Shown here one piece after another: positions 63,010 through 64,000 of a stretch of DNA of 64,000 bases. Within the stretch, counting starts at the first letter, position 1, and each line of letters begins with the position of its first letter. The notes under the pieces were generated by a model. That model saw only the letters and a list, made by a program, of their open reading frames with translations. It was not told the origin of the DNA and did not search any database. Origin of the DNA: Fen-1298 sp963833465 (GTDB lineage Bacteria; Bacteroidota; Ignavibacteria; UBA10030); contig CAWHXW010000003.1 in the NCBI GenBank assembly GCA_963833465.1, positions 62,001 through 126,000 of the forward strand. The letters are read 5' to 3'. A program made the position numbers and the translations under genes.

Positions 63010-63711
63010 TTAGTTTTTCTTTTTATCTGGATAACCGATGGTCTGTCCGAACAGGACTCTTTGATCGTCACGTAATTTTAGTTTTGATGTCAGACAAGGT
63101 TTATCGCAATTATGGAACCACGATGCCAAGCCCTGAGAAGCAGCAAACAAATATACATTACCCGCTATAAGACCCGTATCAACAAAATAATATGATTTTT
63201 GAATTTCAGGATCCCGAAGTCCGGGTTCCTGATATCCAGAACTATTGGTAAGTTTATTTAAATCCACAACATAAATAAGATGAACTGGAGCATGCCATGC
63301 GAGACTCGCCTGACCCGGGCCGATTGACGCAGTGCGAATATCTTCCGCAACAACCGGAATCAGCATGTGATCGAACGCATTATAAAGATAAACTCCTTCC
63401 TGCATGGCAACATAAATATCAATTTCCTGCGAGCTGCTCGCGGATGCAGCAGTTCTGCCTGGAATTCCGAACGGGCCTTTTTTACGATTGACTCCACACG
63501 CTGCCCAGAGCATGTCTGAAAGTAACTGCAAAGGAAGTTTTTTATTTCTTATTTCACGCGTGGTTTTTCTCTGCTGTAATGCTTCTGTTAACGATTTACC
63601 TTTTTTAATTGTCGGTTTCAGCAGCACAACTGGTAGAAGGTTGTGCGAAGAATTAGTCGGCATTTGCCTGGAAGCAATTTGTGATTTCTTGTCTTTCCCT
63701 TTTTGAATCAT
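63010..63711 (-). CDS. SagB-type nitroreductase-family oxidoreductase
   Basis: 233 residues from ATG 63711, with AAGGAAGGA upstream. It begins with a basic tail, then LPVVLLKPTIKKGKSLTEAL and RKTTREIRNKKLP, the FMN-binding Arg region of nitroreductases. AACGVNRKKGPFGIPGRTAASASSSQEIDIYV is the SagB-type segment. A GLASWFHNCD region near the C terminus fits the flavin pocket. Such proteins oxidise azolines or reduce nitro groups; no toxin or RiPP precursor is nearby. Confidence 0.85.
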   Translation of the reverse strand: MIQKGKDKKSQIASRQMPTNSSHNLLPVVLLKPTIKKGKSLTEALQQRKTTREIRNKKLPLQLLSDMLWAACGVNRKKGPFGIPGRTAASASSSQEIDIYVAMQEGVYLYNAFDHMLIPVVAEDIRTASIGPGQASLAWHAPVHLIYVVDLNKLTNSSGYQEPGLRDPEIQKSYYFVDTGLIAGNVYLFAASQGLASWFHNCDKPCLTSKLKLRDDQRVLFGQTIGYPDKKKN

Positions 63712-64000
63712 TACATTTTCCTTCCTTGAAAACAAATCTCTAGTTCATTTATATCTCCAAAGATAAGGTAGAAAGTTTTAAATACTGAATCAAAGCCGGG
63801 AAAAAAGAAAATGAAGTGCAGCGTTTGAAAAATTTAGATACATCTCGTATCTTCAATAGTTTCGAAAGCGGATCATTGAAAAATCGTATTATTTACATCA
63901 ATAGAATATTAAAAAAGAATTGTACGTTTCCGTAAAACAAAAATACCAACCTGAAAGCTGGTGATTTAATTTGTTTAACTTTTCATACAAATTTTGAAAT

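Overview
The window is about 64 kb of AT-rich bacterial chromosome. It reads as a member of the Bacteroidota/Chlorobi (FCB) group, most like Ignavibacteria. Pointers are a type IX secretion C-terminal domain of the QNYPNPFNP type (14.6-16.2 kb), an ECF sigma / FecR (with C-terminal DUF4974-like domain) / STN-TonB receptor set, an Omp85-like protein, and a yceD-rpmF-plsX-fabHDG-acpP-fabF-rnc cluster. The placement is inferred from gene content alone. No rRNA, tRNA, CRISPR array, complete insertion sequence or phage was found.

Layout. 1-5.7 kb: a leftward glycan cluster (membrane GT-C transferase running off the left edge, CDP-paratose-epimerase-like SDR, methyltransferase-GT2 fusion, methyltransferase, polyprenyl-phosphate GT2). 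5.8-8.1 kb: mreC and mreB, separated by a decayed S23/four-helix-bundle pseudogene, with no mreD in the window. 8.2-10.4 kb: purH and purN. 10.7-14.1 kb: an NAD(P)-binding protein, a hotdog thioesterase, an FKBP-type isomerase and a DedA protein. 14.6-18.3 kb: a secreted T9SS hydrolase whose start codon appears to be ACG, then rsmE and a BamA-like barrel. 18.4-28.4 kb: gcvP, rnc and the fatty-acid/phospholipid operon. 28.7-35.9 kb: an accessory block with an ECF sigma factor, a lipoprotein, an outer-membrane protein, a serpin, and an anti-sigma/TonB-receptor pair. 36.4-50.5 kb: a large redox operon (below). 51-59.4 kb: the Kdp potassium-ATPase operon with its KdpD/KdpE sensor pair. 59.6-63.7 kb: a radical SAM protein, a single-domain response regulator, a membrane coiled-coil protein, an SDR and a SagB-like nitroreductase.

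The most notable system is the co-directional run at 36,428-50,526. It combines two MvhD-type subunits, MetF, two glutamate-synthase FMN-domain proteins (one lacking the usual active-site motifs), a separate glutaminase-plus-GXGXG protein, HdrC, HdrB, a 1,487-residue HdrA in which a complete GltD-like NAD(P)H module is inserted between two HdrA-type units, and MetV. Moorella-type acetogens are known to carry a MetFV-HdrABC-MvhD methylene-tetrahydrofolate reductase. Here the same parts are merged with a disassembled glutamate synthase, which suggests a complex linking NAD(P)H, one-carbon reduction and glutamate synthesis. No hydrogenase large or small subunit is present.

Three otherwise convincing genes (fabF, the serpin, metV) are broken by single-base insertions: one in fabF, two in the serpin, one in an A6 run in metV. 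Two of these genes would normally be needed, so sequence error is a serious possibility. Other items of interest are a pseudoknot-capable inverted repeat at 30,004-30,065, a 15-bp direct repeat before the response regulator, and two small membrane ORFs inside the kdp operon.
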